The notes beneath the pieces are model-generated. The model searched no databases. It was not told the DNA's origin and worked only from the letters and a program-made list of their open reading frames with translations. From Prevotellaceae bacterium UBA1726 (GTDB lineage Bacteria > Bacteroidota > Bacteroidia > Bacteroidales > Bacteroidaceae): a DNA stretch of 16,535 nucleotides. A program made the translations under genes and the position numbers. Location: assembly GCA_002316005.1 (NCBI GenBank), contig DCIM01000041.1:33034-49568 (forward strand), in the 5' to 3' direction. This document shows, piece after piece, positions 7,246 to 14,703 of this stretch. The first letter of the stretch is position 1. Each line of letters opens with the position of its first letter.

Positions 7246-8508
7246 TTGGACACATCAATCATTATAGGCATACTCATAGCAATGACATTCTCCGCCTTCT
7301 TTTCGGGCATGGAGATTGCTTTTGTGTCAAGTAACCGTATGCTTGCCGAAATGGATCGCGAGAAGCATAGCTTCACTCAGCGAATAATGGATGTATTCTA
7401 TCATCATCCCAACGGATTTGTCTCGACAATGCTTGTCGGCAATAATATCGCCCTCGTAATTTACGGTATTCTTATTGCACGATTGTTCGACAATACCATT
7501 TTCCGCGGTCTTGAACCAAGCATTACTGTACCTGCAGACACAATCCTCTCAACGATTATCGTACTTTTCACCGGTGAGTTCCTTCCAAAGACGCTCTTCC
7601 GCCATAATCCAAATCGCTGGCTTTCGTTCTTCTCGCTCACAGCATACCTATTTTATATTATATTGTGGCCGATAAGCAAATTCACCACACTTCTCTCACG
7701 TGGATTGCTCAGAATCGTGGGCGTTAGGGTGGAGAAGACAACTGCCGACGAAGGTTTCTCGAAAATCGACCTCGACTATCTCGTGCAGACAAGTATTGAT
7801 AATGCTGAAAGCGACGATGAGATTGAACCAGAAGTAGAGCTTTTCCAGAATGCCCTTGACTTCACCGATACAAAGGTGCGCGACTGTATGATTCCTCGTA
7901 CAGAGGTTGATGCCGTTGATATCAAGGATTGCACTCTCATTGAATTGCGTCAGAAGTTTGTTGAAAGCGGTCACTCAAAGATTATCGTTTATGAGGAGGA
8001 TATCGACCATGTCGTTGGTTATATTCATTCTTCAGAGATGTTCCGTGATCCGGAAAACTGGCGCGAATACATCCATTCCGTTCCTTTCGTACCTGAGACG
8101 ATGGCCGCTCAGAAACTCATGAAGATTTTCATGCAGCAGAAGAAGAGCCTTGGCGTTGTTGTTGATGAGTTTGGCGGTACAGGCGGAATTGTTGCGCTTG
8201 AGGATTTGGTCGAAGAAATTTTCGGCGAAATTGAAGACGAGCATGATTCATCTAACCTCATTGCCGAGCAGATTGGGCCTAACGAATACACTCTTTCTGC
8301 CAGAATGGAGATTGACAATGTTAACGAAATGTTTGACATTGAACTGCCCGAAAGTGATGATTACATGACCGTTGCGGGTTTGATTCTGCACTACTATCAG
8401 AGTTTCCCAAAACTCAACGAAGTAGTAAAGGTAAACCGCTTCGAGTTTAAGATATTGAAGAAAACCAATACAAAAATTGAACTTGTACGACTAAAAGTGA
8501 ACGAATAA
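7246..8508 (+). CDS. CNNM / CBS-pair / CorC-HlyC domain membrane protein ('hemolysin family')
   Basis: The 420-residue protein has a CNNM (DUF21) transmembrane domain over about residues 1-190, starting DTSIIIGILIAMTFSAFFSGMEIAF and including FTGEFLPKTLFRHNP. A CBS pair follows: VRDCMIPRTEVDAVDI to HVVGYIHSSEMF, then VPETMAAQKLMKIFMQ to EFGGTGGIVALEDLVEEIFG. A C-terminal CorC/HlyC domain (ANEYTLSAR-like NEYTLSARMEID to FEFKILKKTNTKIELVRL) completes it. Members are divalent-cation (magnesium/cobalt) transport or efflux proteins; the name hemolysin is historical. GldE of gliding bacteria has the same layout, but the context here fits the general family. The start is a TTG at 7246, chosen because the next ATG (codon 13) would cut the first membrane helix. 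No good Shine-Dalgarno precedes it. It lies 42 bp after lptC. Confidence 0.88.
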   Translation: MDTSIIIGILIAMTFSAFFSGMEIAFVSSNRMLAEMDREKHSFTQRIMDVFYHHPNGFVSTMLVGNNIALVIYGILIARLFDNTIFRGLEPSITVPADTILSTIIVLFTGEFLPKTLFRHNPNRWLSFFSLTAYLFYIILWPISKFTTLLSRGLLRIVGVRVEKTTADEGFSKIDLDYLVQTSIDNAESDDEIEPEVELFQNALDFTDTKVRDCMIPRTEVDAVDIKDCTLIELRQKFVESGHSKIIVYEEDIDHVVGYIHSSEMFRDPENWREYIHSVPFVPETMAAQKLMKIFMQQKKSLGVVVDEFGGTGGIVALEDLVEEIFGEIEDEHDSSNLIAEQIGPNEYTLSARMEIDNVNEMFDIELPESDDYMTVAGLILHYYQSFPKLNEVVKVNRFEFKILKKTNTKIELVRLKVNE

Positions 8509-8530
8509 CGCCACTTTTTTAGGTTAAAAT

Positions 8531-8561
8531 TATGTAGTTTGGTCTTTTTTTAGTAAATTTG
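8531..8561 (+). promoter_or_regulatory. Promoter for the ppiD-like gene
   Basis: TAAATTTG at 8554-8561 matches the -7 consensus, with TATG (8531-8534) 19 bp upstream and TTTG (8538-8541) 12 bp upstream, the same arrangement as the promoter at 5115-5146. A 7-bp stem (8584-8590 with 8602-8608, one G-T pair, 11-base loop) lies in the roughly 100-nt leader. Confidence 0.6.
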
Positions 8562-8669
8562 TACGCTTTTTGGTGCATAAACGACGCTGGAACTCAATTT
8601 CCCGGCGTGATTTATCTTGCACTATGGAGCAAAGGTTGAAATAATAAACAATAAAAAATAATAACAAAA

Positions 8670-10811
8670 ATGGCCGTATTAGGAAAAATTAGAAGTAAAG
8701 GTCTGATCCTTATCTGTATCATTGGATTGGGTCTTTTTGCGTTCATCGCCGAAGAGTTGTTCCGTTCTTGCGAGTCTACTCGTAACGATCAGCGTCAGCA
8801 GGTAGGTGAAGTACTTGGTGAGAAAATCAATGTTAATGACTTCCAGAAACTCGTTGACGAGTACCAGGAGGTTATTAAGATGCAGCAGGGTCAGGATAAC
8901 CTTACTGAGGATCAGCTCAACCAGGTAAAGGACATGGTATGGAATACTTATGTTCAGACAAAGATTGTAGAGAATGAGGCACAGAAGCTTGGTCTCGCTG
9001 TTACTGACGAAGAGATGCAGAATGTACTCAACGCTGGTACAAACCCACTTCTCGCTCAGACTCCATTCGTTAACCAGCAGACAGGTCGCTTCGATGCTAA
9101 CCAGCTGAAGAAGTTCCTCGCTGAGTACAAGTCTCAGTCTGCTGCTAACCCACAGGTTGCTCAGCAGTATGCTTCAATCTACAAATATTGGAACTTCATT
9201 GAGAAGACACTCCGTCAGCAGTTGCTATCTCAGAAGTACCAGAGCCTCTTCGCTCACTGTTTCCTTTCAAACCCTGTAGAGGCTAAGGCTTCTTTCAAGG
9301 AGGAGACAGAGGAGAGCTCAATCGAACTCGCTGCTTTCGCTTATGGCGATGTTGCAGACGACAAGGTAAAGGTTGAGGAGTCTGATCTCAAGGCTAAGTA
9401 CAACGAGATGAAGCAGATGTTCCGTCAGTATGTAGAATCTCGCGATGTTAAGTATGTTGATATCGTAGTAGAGGCTTCTGCAGAGGACCGTGCTGCTCTC
9501 AATAAGGACTTCGCTGGATACAAGGAGGCTCTCGCAGCTGCTACTGATCCAACAGAGGTTGTTCGCAAGAGCACTTCACTCGTAGGTTATCTCGGCATTC
9601 CAGTTGCAAAGTCTGCTTTCCCAAGCGATATCGCTGCAAAGCTCGATTCTATCGCTGTTGGTGCTGTTACTCCAGTATTCGAGTCAAAGTATGACAATAC
9701 TCTCAACCTCGTTAAGCTCGTTTCTAAGCAGTCACTCCCTGATTCAGTACAGTATCGTCAGATTCAGGTTGCTGCTGAGACTCCAGAGGTTGCTCATCAG
9801 AAGGCTGACTCAATCTACAACGCTCTTAAGGCTGGTGCTGACTTCGAGGTTATCGCTAAGAACTATGGTCAGACAGGTGCTAAGGTTTGGATGACAACAG
9901 CTCAGTATCAGAATGCTTCTTCTATGGATCAGGAGACTAAGGGCTACATCAACAGCCTCAACACAATGGGTGCTGGAGAGTTGAAGAACATCACTCTCGA
10001 GCAGGGTAACATCATTGTTCAGGTTGTAGATCGCAAGCACAATATTGATAAGTATGTTGCTGCTGTTGTTAAGAAGACTATAGATTTCTCTCGTGGTACT
10101 TATTCTGCAGCTTACAACAAGTTCTCTTCATTTGTAAGCGCTAACCAGACAGGTGATGATATCGTAAAGAACGCTGCTAAGTCTGGCTATACAGTTCAGG
10201 AGCGTCCAAACATTACAACATCTGCTCATAACCTCGCTAACATCCGTGCTACTCGCGATGCTCTCAAGTGGGTATTCGAGGCAAAGGAAGGTCAGGTTTC
10301 TCCAATGTATGAGTGTGGTGAGAACAACCACCTCCTCGTAGCTACTCTTACAAAGATCAATCCAGTTGGTTTCCGTTCACTCGACGACCCACAGGTTCGC
10401 GAGATGGTAAAGGCTGAGGTTATCAAGGATAAGAAGGCTGAGCAGCTTCTTGCTAAGGCTAATGGCGTAAAGAGCGTTAACGATGCTAAGGCTAAGGGTG
10501 CTAAGGTTGCTACAGTAAACCAGATTACATTCTCTTCACCTGCATTCGTTCCTGTAACTGGTGCTTCCGAGCCTGCTCTTGCTGGTGCTGTTGCTGCAAC
10601 TGCTAAGGGTAAGTTCTCTGCTAAGCCAGTTGTTGGTGAGGCTGGTGTTTATGTATTCCAGGTTGCTTCTCGCAATAACCGTGAGGGTAAGTTTGATGCT
10701 AAGACTCAGGAAGGTAAGCTCCGCCAGAAGGCTATGCAGGCTGCTGGAAACTTCATGAACGAGCTTTACATCAACGCAAAGGTTGTTGACAACCGTTACC
10801 TCTTCTTCTAA
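8670..10811 (+). CDS. ppiD: PpiD-like periplasmic folding factor (SurA-N / parvulin-like)
   Basis: The 713-residue protein starts MAVLGKIRSKGLILICIIGLGLFAFIAEELF, a cytoplasmic stub plus one membrane helix (about 11-28). It is followed by a SurA-N-like helical chaperone domain (about 45-215, with VGEVLGEKINVNDFQKLVDEY and MVWNTYVQTKIVENEAQKLGLAVTDEE). PpiD anchors in the inner membrane and helps newly secreted proteins fold near the Sec channel. Two parvulin-like stretches follow (about 258-352 and 358-456; the latter contains DFEVIAKNYGQTGAKVWMTT). Both lack the usual ARHIL-type motif: the second reads VQYRQIQV, so isomerase activity is doubtful and a chaperone role likelier. Codon choice is strikingly narrow (GCT, AAG, GTT, CAG, CTC, CGT) compared with its neighbours, suggesting high expression. 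It has its own promoter and a strong terminator. The A-rich leader just before the ATG is typical of the phylum. Confidence 0.88.
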   Translation: MAVLGKIRSKGLILICIIGLGLFAFIAEELFRSCESTRNDQRQQVGEVLGEKINVNDFQKLVDEYQEVIKMQQGQDNLTEDQLNQVKDMVWNTYVQTKIVENEAQKLGLAVTDEEMQNVLNAGTNPLLAQTPFVNQQTGRFDANQLKKFLAEYKSQSAANPQVAQQYASIYKYWNFIEKTLRQQLLSQKYQSLFAHCFLSNPVEAKASFKEETEESSIELAAFAYGDVADDKVKVEESDLKAKYNEMKQMFRQYVESRDVKYVDIVVEASAEDRAALNKDFAGYKEALAAATDPTEVVRKSTSLVGYLGIPVAKSAFPSDIAAKLDSIAVGAVTPVFESKYDNTLNLVKLVSKQSLPDSVQYRQIQVAAETPEVAHQKADSIYNALKAGADFEVIAKNYGQTGAKVWMTTAQYQNASSMDQETKGYINSLNTMGAGELKNITLEQGNIIVQVVDRKHNIDKYVAAVVKKTIDFSRGTYSAAYNKFSSFVSANQTGDDIVKNAAKSGYTVQERPNITTSAHNLANIRATRDALKWVFEAKEGQVSPMYECGENNHLLVATLTKINPVGFRSLDDPQVREMVKAEVIKDKKAEQLLAKANGVKSVNDAKAKGAKVATVNQITFSSPAFVPVTGASEPALAGAVAATAKGKFSAKPVVGEAGVYVFQVASRNNREGKFDAKTQEGKLRQKAMQAAGNFMNELYINAKVVDNRYLFF

Positions 10812-10837
10812 TTTGATTAGAAACAAAACAAAATATA

Positions 10838-10876
10838 AGGCGCTGGCTCTGCGGAGTCAACGCCTTTTTCTTTTAT
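10838..10876 (+). terminator. Intrinsic terminator of the ppiD-like gene
   Basis: AGGCG (10838-10842) pairs with CGCCT (10861-10865). An inner stem brings TGGCTC against GAGTCA (one G-T pair) over a TGCG loop, followed by TTTTTCTTTT. It lies 27 bases after the TAA. In the other orientation a moderately T-rich tract follows, so it may also stop transcripts from recQ, which converges from the right. Confidence 0.9.
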
Positions 10877-10917
10877 ATATAAATAGGTGTAGGTTTTCTT
10901 CTTGAGTAATATAACCT

Positions 10918-12807
10918 TTATGCCAGTTTGATATTACTGTCTTCAACAATCACTTTCTCTTCATCAATGAGTTCCTTCAAGGCTGCGTCCATCTGAAAAC
11001 GAGGCAGAGGAATCTTACTCAACTCTTGAATGTCGTGAATCTTCTCGTCATTGAGCATTGATAGTATTGCCTCTGTGGCAGACGATATAGATTGTTTTGT
11101 CGGTTCGCCCACTTTGGTACGACATACATCACAGCGTCCGCATTCATTTCCCGACTTCTCGCCGAAGTAATTAAGCAACTGCACACTTCTGCATACATCA
11201 TCGCTTTTAGCATACGAAACAACAGCATTGATGTTTTTCTCCATCTGCAACTTACGCTGTTCATATATGTCTTTGCCTATAACAACATCTTCCATTTCAA
11301 CACGATCTTTCACATATGTAATGAATGGAGTATTTCGTTGTGGAATGAAATGAATGATATGTCTTTGACTCAAGCCCTTCAAAACGAGATACACAATATT
11401 TCTGTCTATTCCTGAATTAATGGCGATTGCCGATTCGTCAATGAAGACATAATCGGTAAACAAACCACCATATAGTCTCATCATCGTTGTGACAATCAAC
11501 TCTTCATTTGGAGTGAGATGTTCAAGTTGCGACAGTTCATTTCTTGACAATGTGAACATAAGGCGAGCCTTGGTATCAGGATCTGTCTCATAGTAGATGT
11601 ATCCCGCGTTGTGAAGAATGCGAAGGGCAGAATTCACGAGGGTAGGGAACATATGGTATGTGTAGCAGAACTTCGCTATATCGAAGGTATGTGTCTCTCC
11701 ACGGCCAAATCCCATTGCAACCTGATAGTAATAAGCCAGATGCTCATAGACATTCCTGATGTAATCCTTCTCAGGATAGGTGTCAGGAATACGCCGTTTC
11801 AGTTTCATTTCGTCGTGATTGTTGTAAAGCAGCACCGCCCATGCCCTGTTGCCATCACGACCTGCGCGTCCCGCTTCCTGGAAATAGGCTTCAACCGAAT
11901 CCGGACAGTCAAGATGCACTACCATACGCACATCGGGTTTGTCAATACCCATACCGAATGCGTTTGTTGCCACCATGACGCGTATTTCGTCCTTCTGCCA
12001 TTGCTGCTGACGCTGATCCTTCACAGCGTGCTCAAGACCTGCATGATAGAAAGTCGAGTTGATGTTGTTGTCGTTGAGAATCTTTGCAATGTCCCTGCAA
12101 CCTTGACGACTGCGAGTATAGACAATAGAACTGCCAGGGACAGAATTCAGAATATGAACTAATTCGGCAATCTTATCGCTTGTCGTACGCACAACATAGG
12201 TGATGTTCTTGCGCTCGAAGCTCATCTTAAAGACATTCCTCTCACGGAACTGCAGTTTGTCTTGTATATCATCAACAACTATTGGCGTTGCTGTTGCTGT
12301 CAAAGCAAGAACAGGGGCATTAGGGATAAGTTTTCTTATCTCCGAGATTGTAAGATATGATGGACGGAAATCATAACCCCATTGACTGATACAATGTGCC
12401 TCGTCAACGGTTATGAAACTCACCTTCATGTGACGCACCTTCGTTTGGAAGATAGGTGTCGACAATCGTTCTGGGGAAACATAGAGAAACTTGTTATTGC
12501 CGAGAATGCAGTTTTCAAGTGCTTTGATAATCTCGTTGCGCGTCATGCCAGAATAGACAGCCGTTGCGAGAATACCCTTTTCGCGTAGGTGCTGCACCTG
12601 ATCTTTCATCAAGGCAATAAGAGGAGTGACAACAATACATACTCCTTCCTGGGCAAGAGCAGGCACCTGAAAGGTAATGGACTTTCCACCACCAGTAGGC
12701 ATAAGGCCGAGAGTGTCCTTGCCACTACCGATGCTCTCAATGATTTCTCGCTGAATTCCGCGGAAATCATTGTAACCCCAATATTGCTGAAGAATTTGTC
12801 TATACAT
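10918..12807 (-). CDS. recQ: RecQ-family ATP-dependent DNA helicase
   Basis: RecQ unwinds DNA 3' to 5' in recombination and fork repair. The 629-residue protein has FRGIQREII (motif 0, about 15-23), Walker A MPTGGGKS (36-43), VDEAH (134-138), LTATAT (169-174), VYTRSRQGC (229-237) and the motif V/VI region NAFGMGIDKPDVR to YFQEAGRAGRDG (282-319). The zinc cysteines have RecQ spacing, C539-x16-C556-x2-C559-x2-C562, within CRSVQLLNYFGEKSGNECG. However, about 220 residues separate GRAGRDG from C539, against roughly 55 in E. coli RecQ. A helical, winged-helix-looking stretch (about 375-500) sits between. A final 60-residue segment (ILSMLNDEKIHDIQELSKI to DSNIKLA) also looks like a small helical wing; no HRDC domain is evident. 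The start overlaps the end of recJ by 8 bp, so the two are coupled. It resembles the shorter second RecQ of Bacteroidetes, but I cannot check that. Confidence 0.93.
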   Translation of the reverse strand: MYRQILQQYWGYNDFRGIQREIIESIGSGKDTLGLMPTGGGKSITFQVPALAQEGVCIVVTPLIALMKDQVQHLREKGILATAVYSGMTRNEIIKALENCILGNNKFLYVSPERLSTPIFQTKVRHMKVSFITVDEAHCISQWGYDFRPSYLTISEIRKLIPNAPVLALTATATPIVVDDIQDKLQFRERNVFKMSFERKNITYVVRTTSDKIAELVHILNSVPGSSIVYTRSRQGCRDIAKILNDNNINSTFYHAGLEHAVKDQRQQQWQKDEIRVMVATNAFGMGIDKPDVRMVVHLDCPDSVEAYFQEAGRAGRDGNRAWAVLLYNNHDEMKLKRRIPDTYPEKDYIRNVYEHLAYYYQVAMGFGRGETHTFDIAKFCYTYHMFPTLVNSALRILHNAGYIYYETDPDTKARLMFTLSRNELSQLEHLTPNEELIVTTMMRLYGGLFTDYVFIDESAIAINSGIDRNIVYLVLKGLSQRHIIHFIPQRNTPFITYVKDRVEMEDVVIGKDIYEQRKLQMEKNINAVVSYAKSDDVCRSVQLLNYFGEKSGNECGRCDVCRTKVGEPTKQSISSATEAILSMLNDEKIHDIQELSKIPLPRFQMDAALKELIDEEKVIVEDSNIKLA

Positions 12808-14524
12808 CCTCCTCTGGGCGAATATCCTCTATCTGAAGTTGCATTGTGCCACGCTTGTAGATATTCTCCTCAATGGTATAGGCAATACCGAAACTACGCT
12901 TTGACTTGATGTAACGCGCAGCAGCACTCTGACCAAAGGCAATACCATTGATTACATCGCTTGACTTCGAATCAACCAATTCGAGTTTGATATGCTCTTG
13001 ATCGCGACCTACAACCTTACTTGTGCCGTAGTCATAAACTCCACGGGTGCAGAAGATTGGTTTTGCGTTGCAAGGACCAAAAGGAGCAAAGCGCTTCAAA
13101 TCGGAATGAAGGCGTTTGTTTATATCCTTGAAGTCGATTTCTGCGTCAATATCTATTGTTGGTTCTGTCTGTGCAGAATCAATGTTTTCTTCTACATATT
13201 TATGGAAGCGGCGACGGAATTCCGGCACATCCTTCCAACGGAGTGTAAGTCCGCAAGCATAAGTATGACCGCCAAAGTTCATCAGCAAGTCGCGACAGCT
13301 CTTGATTGCCGAATAGACATCGAATCCTGTCACGCTACGGGCAGAACCTGTTGCCAAGTCTCCGTCACGGCATATTACTACTGTAGGACGGAAATACATT
13401 TCTGTAAGACGGGAAGCAACAATACCGATAACACCCTTCTTCCAGTTCTCGTCATAAAGAACGATGCCCGACTGATGCTTCTGACTCTCAAGGCGAGCCA
13501 CAATCTGGTTTGCCTCCTCGGTCATCTGCTTGTCAATATCCTTACGCTGCTCGTTGTATGCGTCAATCTGGTGAGCCTGCTGAATTGCTGTGAAATAGTC
13601 CTTCTCAACAAGAAGGTCAACACTCATCTTTCCATTCTCCATACGACCAGACGCATTAATGCGAGGGCCAATCTTGAAGATGATATCCGACATAGCCAAT
13701 TCGCGGCCTTGAAGACCACAGACATCAATGATTGCCTTAAGTCCTATGTTTGGATTCTGGTTAATCTGCTTCAATCCATGGAAGGCGAGTATTCTGTTCT
13801 CATCTGTCACAGGCACGATATCTGCTGCGATGCTGACCGCACAGAAGTCGAGTAGGGGAATGAGTCGTGAGAAAGGAATATTGTTGTTCTTGGCAAATGC
13901 CTGCATCAGTTTGAAACCTACGCCACAACCACAAAGGTGCTTGAATGGATAGGCATCATCCGGACGCTTTGGATTAAGTATTGCCACAGCATTAGGCATT
14001 GTCTCGTCTGGCACATGATGGTCGCAGATGATGAAGTCAATACCCAACTCCTTGGCATAGGCAATCTCTTCGAAGGCCTTTATACCGCAGTCAAGAATAA
14101 TAATCAGTTTTACGCCCTGCTCATGAGCATAGTCGATTCCCTTCATACTCACGCCATATCCCTCTTCATAGCGGTCGGGGATATAGTATTCAATGTTTGA
14201 GTAGAACTGCTGAAGGAACTTGTAAACAAGTGCTACGGCAGTGCAACCATCAACATCATAGTCGCCATAAACCATAATGCGCTCCTTGCGTCCCATGGCA
14301 TCGTTGAGTCGGTCAACGGCAATATCCATATCCTTCATAAGGAAAGGATTGATAAGGTCGGCCAACTGTGGGCGGAAATAACGCTTTGCTGCACTCTCTG
14401 TTGTAATACCACGACGAATGAGGAGTTGGGCGAGAACAGGGTTAAGTCCTAACTTCTCTCCCAATTCCTTTGCCGAGAGTTGTTGCTCCGGTGTAGGGGG
14501 ATTATAATTCCATTTAAAGTGCAT
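12800..14524 (-). CDS. recJ: Single-stranded-DNA-specific exonuclease RecJ
   Basis: RecJ is a 5' to 3' single-strand exonuclease that works with RecQ in gap repair and recombination. Counting from the ATG at 14524 (MHFKWNYNPPTPEQQ, 574 residues), the DHH phosphoesterase motifs are GDYDVDG (87-93), LDCG (144-147) and CDHH (167-170). LCGCGVGFKLMQAF, IGPRINASGRMENGK, WKKGVIGIVASRL and FGGHTYACGLTL then mark the linker and DHHA1 domains, and a C-terminal OB-like region follows. A longer frame could open at a TTG at 14542, but that codon lies inside the -7 promoter box, so it cannot be in the mRNA from that promoter. The leader from the promoter is only about ten bases, so the message is nearly leaderless. 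recQ follows with an 8-bp overlap, an arrangement that fits their shared pathway. Confidence 0.95.
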   Translation of the reverse strand: MHFKWNYNPPTPEQQLSAKELGEKLGLNPVLAQLLIRRGITTESAAKRYFRPQLADLINPFLMKDMDIAVDRLNDAMGRKERIMVYGDYDVDGCTAVALVYKFLQQFYSNIEYYIPDRYEEGYGVSMKGIDYAHEQGVKLIIILDCGIKAFEEIAYAKELGIDFIICDHHVPDETMPNAVAILNPKRPDDAYPFKHLCGCGVGFKLMQAFAKNNNIPFSRLIPLLDFCAVSIAADIVPVTDENRILAFHGLKQINQNPNIGLKAIIDVCGLQGRELAMSDIIFKIGPRINASGRMENGKMSVDLLVEKDYFTAIQQAHQIDAYNEQRKDIDKQMTEEANQIVARLESQKHQSGIVLYDENWKKGVIGIVASRLTEMYFRPTVVICRDGDLATGSARSVTGFDVYSAIKSCRDLLMNFGGHTYACGLTLRWKDVPEFRRRFHKYVEENIDSAQTEPTIDIDAEIDFKDINKRLHSDLKRFAPFGPCNAKPIFCTRGVYDYGTSKVVGRDQEHIKLELVDSKSSDVINGIAFGQSAAARYIKSKRSFGIAYTIEENIYKRGTMQLQIEDIRPEEDV

Positions 14525-14539
14525 AATGCGTAATTTCTG

Positions 14540-14571
14540 CAAAATTAATAAAAAAATGCGAGAAAACGAAA
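14540..14571 (-). promoter_or_regulatory. Promoter of the recJ-recQ operon
   Basis: On the minus strand TAATTTTG (14547-14540) matches the Bacteroidetes -7 box, and TTTC (14571-14568) lies 20 bp upstream as a 3-of-4 match to the -33 element. The sequence after the box, CAGAAATTA, is almost identical to that after the lnb promoter. Confidence 0.7.
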
Positions 14572-14581
14572 TATAATTGCA

Positions 14582-14622
14582 TAAAAAATAGGTGGCATAC
14601 TCATTTTGAGTATAACCACCTT
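14582..14622 (-). terminator. Strong intrinsic terminator after the aminopeptidase C gene
   Basis: AGGTGG (14590-14595) pairs with CCACCT (14616-14621) and ATACTC (14597-14602) with GAGTAT (14608-14613) around a 5-base loop, 12 pairs with a small internal mismatch. On the minus strand it is followed by ATTTTTT. It separates the peptidase pair from the recJ promoter. Confidence 0.92.
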
Positions 14623-14703
14623 ATTTTATTGTTATTGGCTGGGGAGATTAATTCATATCAAGAATATAACCATTGTCCCTCAACCATCAATTCTAATCCA
14701 AAA

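Noticed and set aside
8509..8560. Terminator after the CNNM/CBS gene
   Set aside because: A T-run occurs at 8515-8520, but I find no convincing stem before it.
8584..8608. Riboswitch in the ppiD leader
   Set aside because: There is a single 7-bp stem only, and no match to a riboswitch class that I recognise.
10890..10920. Separate terminator for recQ
   Set aside because: Only a 5-bp AGGTT/AACCT pairing with a loop of about 20 bases is present; the shared hairpin at 10838-10865 is the better candidate.
12992..13855. 287-codon plus-strand frame antisense to recJ
   Set aside because: Its product is a low-complexity Cys/Leu/Ile/Val-rich sequence, and recJ motifs occupy the other strand throughout.
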